DNA of 64,000 bases from Hyphomicrobiales bacterium (GTDB taxonomy: Bacteria > Pseudomonadota > Alphaproteobacteria > Rhizobiales > Xanthobacteraceae), in assembly GCA_021732215.1 (NCBI GenBank), contig JAKFVL010000003.1, forward strand, positions 1-64,000, given 5' to 3'. This document shows positions 16,027-24,433 of the stretch, one piece after another (position 1 is the first letter of the stretch; each line of letters opens with the position of its first letter). The translations under genes and the position numbers were made by a program. Under the pieces are notes generated by a model that worked only from the letters and a program-made list of their open reading frames with translations, had not been told where the DNA came from and made no database searches.

Positions 16027-17069
16027 ACTTCGAATCGAAGAACTTCGAATTTGCTCCCGGCGAACCAACCCGCGTCATCGCGGAAATCGGGGTCAATCAC
16101 AATGGCGACCCGGAGGAGGCGCGGCATCTCGTCGATGTCGCCGTGGAGTCGGGCGCGGATATCGTCAAGTTTCAATCATTCATATCGGAAAAGGAAATCA
16201 GCCGTTTTGCTCCCAAGGCGCAATATCAGGAGGCGACCAGTGATGCGGTGAACCAGCTCGAGTTGTGCAAGGCGCTGGAGCTGAAACCGGACGCACTGCG
16301 GATGCTGAAACGTTACAGCGCCGAGAAAGGTATTGCGTTTCTGTGCACGGCCTTCGAGTTCGACAGCGTCGATTTGCTTGCCGATGATCTGCGCGTCAAG
16401 ACCATCAAGGTTCCTTCCGGCGAGATCACCAACTTGCCGCTTCTCGAATACATCGGCGCCAAGCGCATCGCCGTGCTTCTGTCCACGGGGGCCAGCACGC
16501 TGACCGAGGTCGGCGTTGCACTTGAAGCGTTGCGGCGCGGAGGCGCCGAGGACATCGCGCTGATGCATTGCGTGTCGAATTATCCGGCGCCGCCCGATCA
16601 GGTCAATCTGAGAGCCATGCAGACGCTGGCGGGAGCGTTTGCTTTGCCGGTCGGGTACTCCGATCATACCAGCGGAATCGATGTTTCGATCGCAGCCGCG
16701 GCTCTCGGCGCCGCCATGATCGAAAAGCACTTCACCCGCGATCGCAAAGCGCAAGGACCGGATCATCTGGCGTCGCTGGAGCCGGACGAATTGACCGCAA
16801 TGGTTCGTGGCGTTGCCCTTGCAAGCGCCGCACGCGGCGACGGCGTCAAACGGCCGATGCCGACGGAAATCGATAACGTGCCGCTGATCCGAAAGAGCAT
16901 TGTCGTGACCGGCGAACTCGCGGCCGGCACGCGGCTGACGCGCGACATGCTGGAAATCAAACGGCCGGCCACCGGCATTTCACCGGCTGATCTCGGCAAG
17001 GTCGTGGGTCGGACTCTCGCCAGGGCGATGGAAGACGATGAACCGTTGCAATGGCAGGATCTGGCTTGA
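16023..17069 (+). CDS. Nonulosonate synthase (NeuB/LegI-like) with SAF domain
   Basis: A 348-residue synthase that condenses a six-carbon amino sugar with phosphoenolpyruvate. EIGVNHNGD (21-29) opens the TIM barrel; PSGEITNLPLL (131-141) is the variant found in sialic and legionaminic acid synthases, whereas pseudaminic acid synthases carry a different sequence here. HCVSNYPAP and GYSDHTSG (metal-binding) are present, as is EKHFTRDR. Residues 285-345 are the antifreeze-like SAF domain that covers the active site of the partner chain. Together with the LegB/LegC genes this favours legionaminic acid over N-acetylneuraminate. Confidence 0.88.
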   Translation: MNFESKNFEFAPGEPTRVIAEIGVNHNGDPEEARHLVDVAVESGADIVKFQSFISEKEISRFAPKAQYQEATSDAVNQLELCKALELKPDALRMLKRYSAEKGIAFLCTAFEFDSVDLLADDLRVKTIKVPSGEITNLPLLEYIGAKRIAVLLSTGASTLTEVGVALEALRRGGAEDIALMHCVSNYPAPPDQVNLRAMQTLAGAFALPVGYSDHTSGIDVSIAAAALGAAMIEKHFTRDRKAQGPDHLASLEPDELTAMVRGVALASAARGDGVKRPMPTEIDNVPLIRKSIVVTGELAAGTRLTRDMLEIKRPATGISPADLGKVVGRTLARAMEDDEPLQWQDLA

Positions 17070-17806
17070 ACGCTCTCGTCATGATCGACAATTCCTACGA
17101 TCGGCTTGCGCCTCACTATCGCGCGCTCTCGGAACAGCGCGCTGCCTATCTGGCGGCGGTCGAGGGCTACGTCGTGCAGGCGGCCGGCCGCTCGCCTCCA
17201 GACCGTATGCTTGATGCCGGCGCCGGCGACGGTACCCGCGCCCGGCGAATTGCGGCGGCGATCGGTGTAGACGAGCTGGTTCTGGCCGAGCCGAGCGAAG
17301 GCATGGCTGCGCTGGCTCGTTCTGCCAGCAGGGATGGCGAGACAATCTGGCCTTATGCGTTGGAGGATTTGCCGCTCGATGAAGGCAAGTTCGGCCTCAT
17401 TACGTGTTTGTGGAATGTCCTTGGACACGTACCCGGGTCGGCCGCACGGATCGCCGGGCTTCGGCGGATGGCTGCACTGCTCGCGCCGGGCGGATTGATC
17501 GTGATCGACGTTAACAATCGTCATAACGCTGCGGCCTATGGCCAATGGCGCGTGCTGTGGCGAAAATTGATTGACGCTGCGTGGCCGGATGAGCGGCGCG
17601 GCGATGTGACGGTCACATGGAAGGTGGGCGGTACGGCTGTCAGCGGCCGCGGCCACCTCTTTACGCCAGCGGAAGTTCGTCGGCTCGTGCAATCCGCCGG
17701 ACTTCGCATTGCCGATGAACTCGCCATCGATTACGTCACCGGGAAACAGTCGCGACGGCTGGTCGACGGTCAACTCGTCTACTCTCTTGAGAAAGCTGAC
17801 ACATGA
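17066..17806 (+). CDS. Class I SAM-dependent methyltransferase
   Basis: A 246-residue methyltransferase. MLDAGAGDGTRARRI (near residue 50) is motif I and LAPGGLIVIDVNN the post-II strand; NVLGHVPG fits the catalytic face of small-molecule methyltransferases. The TTG at 17066 is preferred because AGGA lies six bases upstream and the codon overlaps the NeuB-like stop (TTGA); an ATG at 17051 or 17081 is possible. The position directly after the nonulosonate synthase gene suggests O-methylation of the nonulosonate or of the sugar next to it (inference). Confidence 0.75.
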   Translation: MNALVMIDNSYDRLAPHYRALSEQRAAYLAAVEGYVVQAAGRSPPDRMLDAGAGDGTRARRIAAAIGVDELVLAEPSEGMAALARSASRDGETIWPYALEDLPLDEGKFGLITCLWNVLGHVPGSAARIAGLRRMAALLAPGGLIVIDVNNRHNAAAYGQWRVLWRKLIDAAWPDERRGDVTVTWKVGGTAVSGRGHLFTPAEVRRLVQSAGLRIADELAIDYVTGKQSRRLVDGQLVYSLEKADT

Positions 17807-18480
17807 CCAAGGCTTTGGATCAGGCTTGGGATCCCAGTTGGGAGAAGGTCCATGCCGCACGCGAGTGGGGCAGTTATCCTGACGAGGCCCTCATTCGGTT
17901 TACCGCGCGCCACTATTACAAGGCCGAGCCGCGCGCCGCCGTTCGCTTTCTTGATTTGGGTTGCGGTGGCGGCGCCGCCACATGGTATCTCTGTCGCGAA
18001 GGATTTGATGTTTCGGCGATCGACGGATCCAAATCCGCGCTCGCGAGCGTGGAGCGCCGCCTGCAGAGAGACGGATACTCCGCGAACCTCGCTCTTGGCG
18101 ATGTCACCGCTCTGCCCTTTGAAGGCCGTTCGTTCGACTGCGTCGTGGAGATCGGGTGCCTCACATGCCTGCCCAGGGCAGCGGCTGTGCGGGCGATTGA
18201 CGAAGTCAGGCGAGTTCTGAAACCAGGCGGACGGCTGCTGTCGTACACGCCCGCCAGCGGCTGTTGGGGCGACGGACTTGGCCGTGAGGTCGAGGCCGAT
18301 ACATTCGATGGCGCGAGCGAAGGCCCGTTTGCCGGCCTTGGCCTTGTGCGTTTCATTTCAGAAGATCAGATTCCCTCTCTTTACAGCGGCTTCAGCAGCG
18401 TGGCGATCGATCGCGTGGATCGCACGGTCGATGAACGCAAGCATACCGTTTCGCAATGGTCGATCGTTTGCCAGCTATGA
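17803..18480 (+). CDS. Class I SAM-dependent methyltransferase
   Basis: A 225-residue methyltransferase with FLDLGCGGGAATWYL (motif I, near residues 48-62), DVTALPFEGRSFDCVVEIG and RRVLKPGGRLLSY. ATG at 17803 overlaps the previous stop by four bases. It is unlike the preceding methyltransferase beyond the common fold, so the pair did not arise by a recent duplication. Its N-terminus (DQAWDPSWEKVH) resembles that of methyltransferases found next to Leg/Pse genes and in flagellin-glycosylation islands. Acceptor unknown. Confidence 0.75.
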   Translation: MTKALDQAWDPSWEKVHAAREWGSYPDEALIRFTARHYYKAEPRAAVRFLDLGCGGGAATWYLCREGFDVSAIDGSKSALASVERRLQRDGYSANLALGDVTALPFEGRSFDCVVEIGCLTCLPRAAAVRAIDEVRRVLKPGGRLLSYTPASGCWGDGLGREVEADTFDGASEGPFAGLGLVRFISEDQIPSLYSGFSSVAIDRVDRTVDERKHTVSQWSIVCQL

Positions 18481-18511
18481 CAGCCAATCGGACACAAGGA
18501 CTCGATCGCTG

Positions 18512-19555
18512 ATGCGCGAAGCTGATCTTCGACGCTTTGTGATTCCGGCAAGCGCGACCATTCGTGACGCAATCGCGGCTATCAACGACAACTATTCCGA
18601 GATCGTGATCGTTGTCGATGAATTCCAGAATGCGCTTGGCGTGATCACGGATGGTGACGTGCGCAGAGGTTTGCTGCGCGGGTTGTCGTTGCAGGACGCG
18701 GCAACGGGTATCATGACGCGTGACTTTACATCTGTGCCCGCAGGCACGGATCGCGCCGCTGCACTTGACGTGATGAAAGCTCTCGTTATTCGCCAGTTGC
18801 CCATTCTCGACGGCGCTCGCCTGGTCGGCGTGCATCTGCTGGCGGAAATCCTGGGTGCTGTGCCCAAGCCCAACCGGGCCGTGATCATGGCTGGCGGAAA
18901 AGGCGTCAGGCTGCGTCCCTATACGGAAAGCAGGCCAAAGCCCATGCTTCCGGTCGCAGGACGGCCGATCCTGGAGCGCATTGTGCTGCATCTGGTCGGC
19001 CACGGCATTCGCGACGTTTCCATCGCCATCAATTATCTCGGCGAGCAGATCAGGGAGTATTTCGGCGACGGCAGCAGCTTCGGCTGCAAGATAGAGTACT
19101 TGCAGGAAGATCGCGAGCTGGGAACAGCCGGCGCTCTGTCGCTGATTTCATCCCCACCGGACGAGCCGGTGATCGTCATGAATGGCGATCAGATTACGCG
19201 CATCGATTTCGGCGCCATGCTGGATTTCCATAAGACCGAGCAGGCGTCCATGACCATGGCGGTCGGACATTATCAGCACGAAATTCCGTTCGGCGTCGTG
19301 GAAGCTGAAGGCACGCAGCTTGTGGGTATGGAGGAAAAGCCGACGATCCAGACCATGATCAATCGCGGAATCTATGTGCTGGAGCCGTCGTTGCTCGCCG
19401 CGGTGCCGCGCGACGAATTCTTTACGATGGTTGATCTTGTCGACCTTTGCCGCGACAGGCAGCGGCGGGTTTCGGTGTTTCTTGCAGACGACGACTGGAT
19501 CGATGTTGGGCGCCCCTCGGATCTGGCGCTGGCGCAGGGCCGCGGTTCGTCTTGA
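18512..19555 (+). CDS. CBS-domain sugar-phosphate nucleotidyltransferase (PtmE-like)
   Basis: A 347-residue two-part protein. Residues 1-118 are a pair of CBS domains (TIRDAIAAINDNYSEIVIVVD-type repeats with GVITDGDVRRGLLRG); residues 120-347 are a nucleotidyltransferase with VIMAGGKGVRLRPYTES and MNGDQITRIDF. This architecture is that of PtmE, the GlcN-1-phosphate guanylyltransferase starting the GDP route to legionaminic acid in Campylobacter. LegB and LegC-like enzymes follow in the same operon. AAGGA lies eleven bases before the ATG at 18512, slightly far. GDP as the nucleotide is inferred from the relatives. Confidence 0.82.
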   Translation: MREADLRRFVIPASATIRDAIAAINDNYSEIVIVVDEFQNALGVITDGDVRRGLLRGLSLQDAATGIMTRDFTSVPAGTDRAAALDVMKALVIRQLPILDGARLVGVHLLAEILGAVPKPNRAVIMAGGKGVRLRPYTESRPKPMLPVAGRPILERIVLHLVGHGIRDVSIAINYLGEQIREYFGDGSSFGCKIEYLQEDRELGTAGALSLISSPPDEPVIVMNGDQITRIDFGAMLDFHKTEQASMTMAVGHYQHEIPFGVVEAEGTQLVGMEEKPTIQTMINRGIYVLEPSLLAAVPRDEFFTMVDLVDLCRDRQRRVSVFLADDDWIDVGRPSDLALAQGRGSS

Positions 19556-20301
19556 GCGGTCCTCTCAAGATCGCCATCGTCGCCGACTCTCTGGCGCTGC
19601 CTCGTCCCGCAGACGCCGGACTCGTGCGATACGAAGAAACCTATCCGGTGTTGCTACGCCGGATGCTTTGCAATGCTGTTCCGGACCGCGAAGTATTGAT
19701 AGCCGAACGCGGTCAACGATTCCGGACGATGGGTTCGGTGTTGCAGGACTGGACTGAAATTGTCGAATATCGCCAGCCGCATTTCGTGGTCGTTCATGTC
19801 GGGATTGTCGATTGCGCCCCCCGGATCTTCAGCGCAAACGAACGCAGCAGGCTTGAACGGCTTCGGCCGGCCTTGCTGCGCAGAGCTGTGCTGTGGGCGA
19901 TCAGGAAGTTGCGTCCATTGCTGATCTCCGCTCGTGCGCAGCGCGTTTACACGAGGTTGCCGGATTTCGAGACGGCCTGCCGATCCGTCCTGGAGCGCGC
20001 GCGTGAGTCCGGCGTGCAGCACGTGATCGTCGTCAACATTCTGCAACCGACCGCGGAGCTGGAAAGCAGATCGCCGGGATATATCGCAAACCATGCGGCC
20101 TATAACACCGTCTTGCGCAGCGTGTGTGCCGACAAGGATGTCGTGCTCCTCGACTATGACAGGCTTGTCCAGCAGGCGGGTGGTACGGCGGCAATGACAG
20201 TCGACGGCATGCATCCAAATCCGGCCGGCCACCATTTGCTGGCGCAGGCGATTTGCGAAGCCATCGCCGAAAAGCTCCAGAAATACTCGGTCGCATGCTG
20301 A
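19552..20301 (+). CDS. SGNH/GDSL-type hydrolase
   Basis: A 249-residue protein with the SGNH pattern: AIVADSLALPRP is block I with the nucleophile Ser, VVVHVGIVDCAPR is block III with its Gly and Asp, and DGMHPNPAGHHLL is block V with the catalytic Asp and His. There is no signal peptide. Start taken at TTG 19552, which overlaps the PtmE-like stop (TTGA). In glycan operons such enzymes remove or transfer O-acetyl groups; the position between the PtmE-like and oxidoreductase genes suggests a sugar-modifying role. Block II Gly/Asn is less clear. Confidence 0.75.
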   Translation: MSGPLKIAIVADSLALPRPADAGLVRYEETYPVLLRRMLCNAVPDREVLIAERGQRFRTMGSVLQDWTEIVEYRQPHFVVVHVGIVDCAPRIFSANERSRLERLRPALLRRAVLWAIRKLRPLLISARAQRVYTRLPDFETACRSVLERARESGVQHVIVVNILQPTAELESRSPGYIANHAAYNTVLRSVCADKDVVLLDYDRLVQQAGGTAAMTVDGMHPNPAGHHLLAQAICEAIAEKLQKYSVAC

Positions 20302-21275
20302 ATATCGTCATTATCGGAGCCGGCCAAATTGGAAGCCGCCATCTTCAGGCGCTCGCCTCGCTCGCGTTGCCGGCGAACATCCGGATTATCGATCCTTCCG
20401 CTGAATCGCTTGCCCTCGCTCGCGAGCGCTGGCTGCAGGTTGCCGATCCAGCTGTTCAGCATGACGCCGTGTTTGCGGAAACGATGACGGAACTCCCGGC
20501 ACAGGTCGATGTAGCCATTCTCGCAACGAGTGCTGATGTGCGGCGAACTACGCTTGAAATTCTGCTCGCTCGAAGCTCGATCCGGTTTGCTGTTTTCGAG
20601 AAGGTTCTTTTTCAATCCATTCAGGATCTGGATGAGGTTCAGCATCTACTCGACCGCTCTGGAACAAAAGCCTGGGTGAACTGCCCAAGGCGCATGTGGC
20701 ATTTCTACAAAGAAATTCACGCCATGATTGCGCGATCTCGGCTTCTCAACATGAGCGTCGAAGGCTCGTCCTGGGGGCTCGGTTGCAACGCAATTCACTT
20801 TCTCGATCTGGCAGCGTGGATGACAGGTTCCACTGATGTCGATCTTCGCGGTGAAGGGCTCGATCCGGACATCATCGAGTCGAAGCGTTCTGGTTTCATC
20901 GAAATGACGGGCGATCTGACCGGACGATGGCGAAATGGTCCATCGTTGCGCATTTCCTCTTGGGCCACCGGCGATTCGCCGTTCCTCCTGCAATTGCGCG
21001 GGGAGGATGCGATTGTGATCGTGAGGGAGGATGAAGGACGGGCGTGGGTCTCCGAACGTTCCTCGTCATGGAAATGGCGCGAAAAGACCCTCGTGCAGGA
21101 ACGCCAGAGCCAGCTCAGTCACATCTTTGTCGAGTCTCTTGCGAAGACAGGCAATTGCGATCTTATAACGTATGAAGATTCAGCTGCACTTCATCGCGCA
21201 ATGTTAAAACCAATGCTCGCGCATCTGTCGCGGATTCCCGGCCGCAAAGCGGATCTTATTTGTCCAATCACATGA
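20295..21275 (+). CDS. Gfo/Idh/MocA-family oxidoreductase (first of a tandem pair)
   Basis: A 326-residue NAD(P)-dependent dehydrogenase. The N-terminal IVIIGAGQIGSRHLQAL is the Rossmann loop; FEKVLFQ stands where most family members have EKP, and the substrate domain begins near residue 120 with VNCPRRMWHFYKEI. ATG at 20295 overlaps the SGNH stop. It is followed at once by a second, distinct member of the family. In Campylobacter a dehydrogenase (PtmF) is encoded beside PtmE, so this pair may take part in precursor oxidation; that parallel is tentative. Confidence 0.78.
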   Translation: MLNIVIIGAGQIGSRHLQALASLALPANIRIIDPSAESLALARERWLQVADPAVQHDAVFAETMTELPAQVDVAILATSADVRRTTLEILLARSSIRFAVFEKVLFQSIQDLDEVQHLLDRSGTKAWVNCPRRMWHFYKEIHAMIARSRLLNMSVEGSSWGLGCNAIHFLDLAAWMTGSTDVDLRGEGLDPDIIESKRSGFIEMTGDLTGRWRNGPSLRISSWATGDSPFLLQLRGEDAIVIVREDEGRAWVSERSSSWKWREKTLVQERQSQLSHIFVESLAKTGNCDLITYEDSAALHRAMLKPMLAHLSRIPGRKADLICPIT

Positions 21276-22222
21276 GTATCTGGATTGTCGGCACGGGCAC
21301 GATGGCTGCAGCCTATCTCTCCGTGCTGAGAGAGCTTGGCGTCGAGCCGTTGGTTGTCGGCCGCACGGCCGCGACCTGCCATCGTTTTGCGATCGAGCAC
21401 GGCGTGCAGGTCTTTGACCGCGGCGTCGTGCGGGCAAGGGCTGAGTATCCGCTGCCGAGCGCGGCGATTGTTGCGACGTCACTGGAATCGCTTGCTACAG
21501 TTGCGACCGAACTTCTCAAGACTGGAACAAAACGGTTGCTGGTCGAGAAGCCGGCAGCTCTGACGGCCAACGAGGTGCTTGAGCTCTCCAGGTTGGCCGA
21601 CGAACGTTCTGCTTCGGTCTTTGTCGGCTACAACCGCCGATTCTACGCTTCAGTAGCCAAGGCTCGCGAGGTGATTGCAGCGGATGGCGGCGTCCTTTCC
21701 TGTCACTTCGATTTTACCGAGATGGTCTCCCGCGTACTCGATCAGGGCTTGTCGGACGAAGTTGTTAAAAACTGGTTCGTGGCGAATTCAACCCATGTCG
21801 TCGATCTGGCGTTTCATTTGGCTGGTGAGCCGTTGTCGATGACAGCGCATGCTGCCAGGCCATTGCCATGGCATCCGAATGCTGCGTTCGTTGGTCATGG
21901 TGTAACGGCGAATAAAGCGCTCTTTTCTTATCACTCCGACTGGGAGTCCGGCGGGCGCTGGGGACTTGAAATCTGCACGCCTGCTCGCCGGCTGATCTTC
22001 CGACCGATTGAGAAACTTCATCAGATGGCGAAAGGCGGATTCGCCGTGGAAGAGTTGGCTATTTCCGACACAGACGATTTGCGTTTCAAGCCCGGTCTGC
22101 TGCGGCAGTGCGAAGCATTTCTTTTTGGAACGGGCGCAGATCATTTGATGACGATCGCGCAACAGGCAGATCGCTTTGGCATTTACGACGCCATCAGATA
22201 CGGGCAGACTCATGGGAGCTGA
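21272..22222 (+). CDS. Gfo/Idh/MocA-family oxidoreductase (second of a tandem pair)
   Basis: A 316-residue dehydrogenase with a short Rossmann start (IWIVGTGTMAAAYLSVL), the family EKPAALTANE motif near residue 98 and FVGYNRRFY, which resembles the substrate-loop motif GYNRRF of myo-inositol/sugar dehydrogenases. NSTHVVDLAFHLAG holds the conserved His-Asp. The start at ATG 21272 overlaps the upstream stop by four bases; its stop lies inside the beginning of the polysialyltransferase-like gene. Sugar substrate unknown; its fixed coupling suggests it acts on the same intermediate as its neighbour. Confidence 0.8.
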   Translation: MSIWIVGTGTMAAAYLSVLRELGVEPLVVGRTAATCHRFAIEHGVQVFDRGVVRARAEYPLPSAAIVATSLESLATVATELLKTGTKRLLVEKPAALTANEVLELSRLADERSASVFVGYNRRFYASVAKAREVIAADGGVLSCHFDFTEMVSRVLDQGLSDEVVKNWFVANSTHVVDLAFHLAGEPLSMTAHAARPLPWHPNAAFVGHGVTANKALFSYHSDWESGGRWGLEICTPARRLIFRPIEKLHQMAKGGFAVEELAISDTDDLRFKPGLLRQCEAFLFGTGADHLMTIAQQADRFGIYDAIRYGQTHGS

Positions 22223-23387
22223 CCCTCGTTACCTGATCCACTGCTTCAGCCCGATCAACGTCGTATCGTCGCTGGCGGCCATCGAGCATTTGGCGCCCGG
22301 CAAGGCCGATGTTGCGGATATCCTGATCTACCAGCCGGGTTTGCCCGACTCCGTACAAGATGAGATCGCAGAGTTCGCCCGCCGCGCCTGCCGCGCGTCC
22401 GTGGCTATCCGGAACGTTGTCGCCACGACAGAGGGCGAGTGGAGTTCGATCGCGGACAGCTCTGCCGAACGAAAAGCCGCCGCTGTGTCGAAAATTGTCG
22501 ATCTGAACGGCGTGGGTGCAGTTCTCTACGCGCATGACGTGGTCGGCGACGTGCTTGATACCTTTGTGGACGTCATTCCGGGTCTGCAGCGCATTTGCTA
22601 TGGCGACGCCATGGGCCAGGTTTTCGAACGCGACGTTCATCTGTCCTACATTCTTCCGGCCGATGCCGGGACAGGCTGGAAGTCCTTTTTGGCAGGTTTT
22701 TTGCGGGTCCCGCGGCCTCCGGTTTTGCCAAGTACCCGTGCGTTGCCGGACAAGGCGATTTTGATGTTGCCGGTCGATCAGTCCGGTCGAATTCTGCGCA
22801 ACGTTTCGTTTGCAGTGATATCTCAAGACGCCGCGCAATCTCTGTTCAAGCGGGTGGCGGCGCAGTTTCCGGAGTTGGGCGCCTACCTTCGTGAGGAAAT
22901 GTCCGAAATTGATCGCCAATCGACCGTCTTTCTGCTGACAGAAAACTGGGCCGAGGGTGGTTTCATCCCGCTTGACCGCGAGATCGATTTCTATGTGGAC
23001 ATCGTTCGTTCGCACGCTGCGAAGGGAACAGTCGTTTGGATAAAGCCTCATCCCGGCGAGGTCATTGATAGGCAAGCCGCTTTGGCCGAACGTCTTGCGG
23101 GCTATTGCACCGTGAAATCGATCCGCAGTGAATACCGCAGGATACCCTTTGAAATCTGGGCGCAGCATCTGGACGGCATTGGGATCATTGCCATGCAGTA
23201 TCCCGCATTGTCGCTCAGATACCTGATGGGCCGTCATGTCATTCAACCGCTCGATTACGAAAAAATCGATCGCTATTTTCCGTCACGCATACGTGCGTCT
23301 TACAAGAACGCCCTCGATCTCAACATGATTCCGTTACAGCGGCTGAATGCGTGGGACGGAAAGTCACCTTTGTACTGCGGGGGCTGA
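22212..23387 (+). CDS. Polysialyltransferase-like glycosyltransferase, candidate nonulosonate transferase
   Basis: A 391-residue protein without membrane segments. It carries the two short motifs of bacterial sialyl- and polysialyltransferases: an acidic-Gly motif in TENWAEGG (243-250) followed by IDFYVDIV, and the HP motif in VVWIKPHPGE (KPHP at 278-281), where His acts on the CMP-sugar. RIPFEIW further on resembles the IPLEI stretch of the POLYST family. The start at 22212 overlaps the oxidoreductase gene by 11 bases. Given the CMP-legionaminate genes in the operon it is the best candidate for the enzyme that adds or polymerises the nonulosonate. Linkage unknown. Confidence 0.68.
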   Translation: MGADPRYLIHCFSPINVVSSLAAIEHLAPGKADVADILIYQPGLPDSVQDEIAEFARRACRASVAIRNVVATTEGEWSSIADSSAERKAAAVSKIVDLNGVGAVLYAHDVVGDVLDTFVDVIPGLQRICYGDAMGQVFERDVHLSYILPADAGTGWKSFLAGFLRVPRPPVLPSTRALPDKAILMLPVDQSGRILRNVSFAVISQDAAQSLFKRVAAQFPELGAYLREEMSEIDRQSTVFLLTENWAEGGFIPLDREIDFYVDIVRSHAAKGTVVWIKPHPGEVIDRQAALAERLAGYCTVKSIRSEYRRIPFEIWAQHLDGIGIIAMQYPALSLRYLMGRHVIQPLDYEKIDRYFPSRIRASYKNALDLNMIPLQRLNAWDGKSPLYCGG

Positions 23388-23437
23388 TCGATGTGCCGTC
23401 ACAAGAATAGCGGTCGTCGTCGCGCGGAGGGAAGCGC

Positions 23438-24433
23438 TTGAAAGTACTCGTCACAGGCGCCGATGGATTCATCGGATCGCATCTTGCGGAGGAGTTGGTT
23501 CGTCGAGGGCACAGCGTTCGTGCGCTTGCGATTTATACATCTCTCGGCACACGCGGCTGGCTCGATCATGCCGATCCGGCGCTAGTCGGCGACATGGAGA
23601 TCGTGACGGGCGACGTGCGCGACAGCCAGTGCATGCTCGATCTCGCGCAAGGATGCGACGCTATTCTGCATCTCGCTGCCTTGATCGCTATTCCTTATTC
23701 CTATCGTGCGCCGGAGAGCTACATCGACACCAATGTGAAGGGGACGCTCAACGTTCTGAAGGCGGCGATGTCGGCGGGTTACCGGCACGTCGTTCACACC
23801 TCAACAAGCGAAGTCTACGGCACCGCGCAACACGTTCCGATCGATGAAAACCATCCACTGAATGCGCAATCGCCCTACGCGGCCACAAAAGTCGCGGCCG
23901 ACCAGTTGGCGCTGTCGTTTCATCGCTCATTTGAGCTGCCCGTCACGGTCGTTCGCCCGTTCAATACCTATGGCCCTCGCCAGTCCACGCGTGCGGTGAT
24001 TCCAACAATCATCACGCAGCTGGCGGCAGGGCAGAGCCAGATCACGCTCGGCTCCTTGCAGCCGACACGGGATTTCACGCATGTCAGCGATACGGTCGAA
24101 GGCTTCATCTCTGCGATGGAATCGCAAGCGGCTGTTGGCGGAGTGGTCAATCTGGGAAGCGGATTCGAGGCGTCCATCGGCGACACGGCGCGCATCATTG
24201 CCGAACTGATGGGCTCAAAGGCGACCGTGATGGAGGACAGCAAGCGTCTGCGGCCAAAAGCAAGCGAGGTCGAGCGGCTGTTGGCTGACACGCGGCGCGC
24301 GCAGGAGCTGATCGGCTGGAAGCCGCGCTATGGACATGCTGATGGCTTCAAGGAGGGGCTGAAGCACACCATCGCATGGTTCAGCGATCCCGCAAACCTC
24401 GCGCGCTACCGTGTCGGAGAGTACGTCATATGA
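23438..24433 (+). CDS. Nucleotide-sugar 4,6-dehydratase (LegB-like)
   Basis: A 331-residue extended SDR. GADGFIGSH (7-15) binds NAD; TSTSEVYG and Y147-xxx-K151 (SPYAATK) make the active site, with Ser/Glu placed as in 4,6-dehydratases. AIYTSLGTRGWLDH is typical of LegB-type GDP-GlcNAc 4,6-dehydratases and differs from PseB/FnlA. It starts at TTG 23438 behind a strong GGAGGG site with about seven bases of spacing. The aminotransferase gene overlaps its stop. Product expected: GDP-4-keto-6-deoxy-GlcNAc. Confidence 0.85.
   Translation: MKVLVTGADGFIGSHLAEELVRRGHSVRALAIYTSLGTRGWLDHADPALVGDMEIVTGDVRDSQCMLDLAQGCDAILHLAALIAIPYSYRAPESYIDTNVKGTLNVLKAAMSAGYRHVVHTSTSEVYGTAQHVPIDENHPLNAQSPYAATKVAADQLALSFHRSFELPVTVVRPFNTYGPRQSTRAVIPTIITQLAAGQSQITLGSLQPTRDFTHVSDTVEGFISAMESQAAVGGVVNLGSGFEASIGDTARIIAELMGSKATVMEDSKRLRPKASEVERLLADTRRAQELIGWKPRYGHADGFKEGLKHTIAWFSDPANLARYRVGEYVI

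Noticed and set aside
16023-17069. Pseudaminic acid synthase as identity of the NeuB-like gene
   Set aside because: The SGEITNLPLL block is of the sialic/legionaminic type, and no PseB/PseC/PseG set is present.
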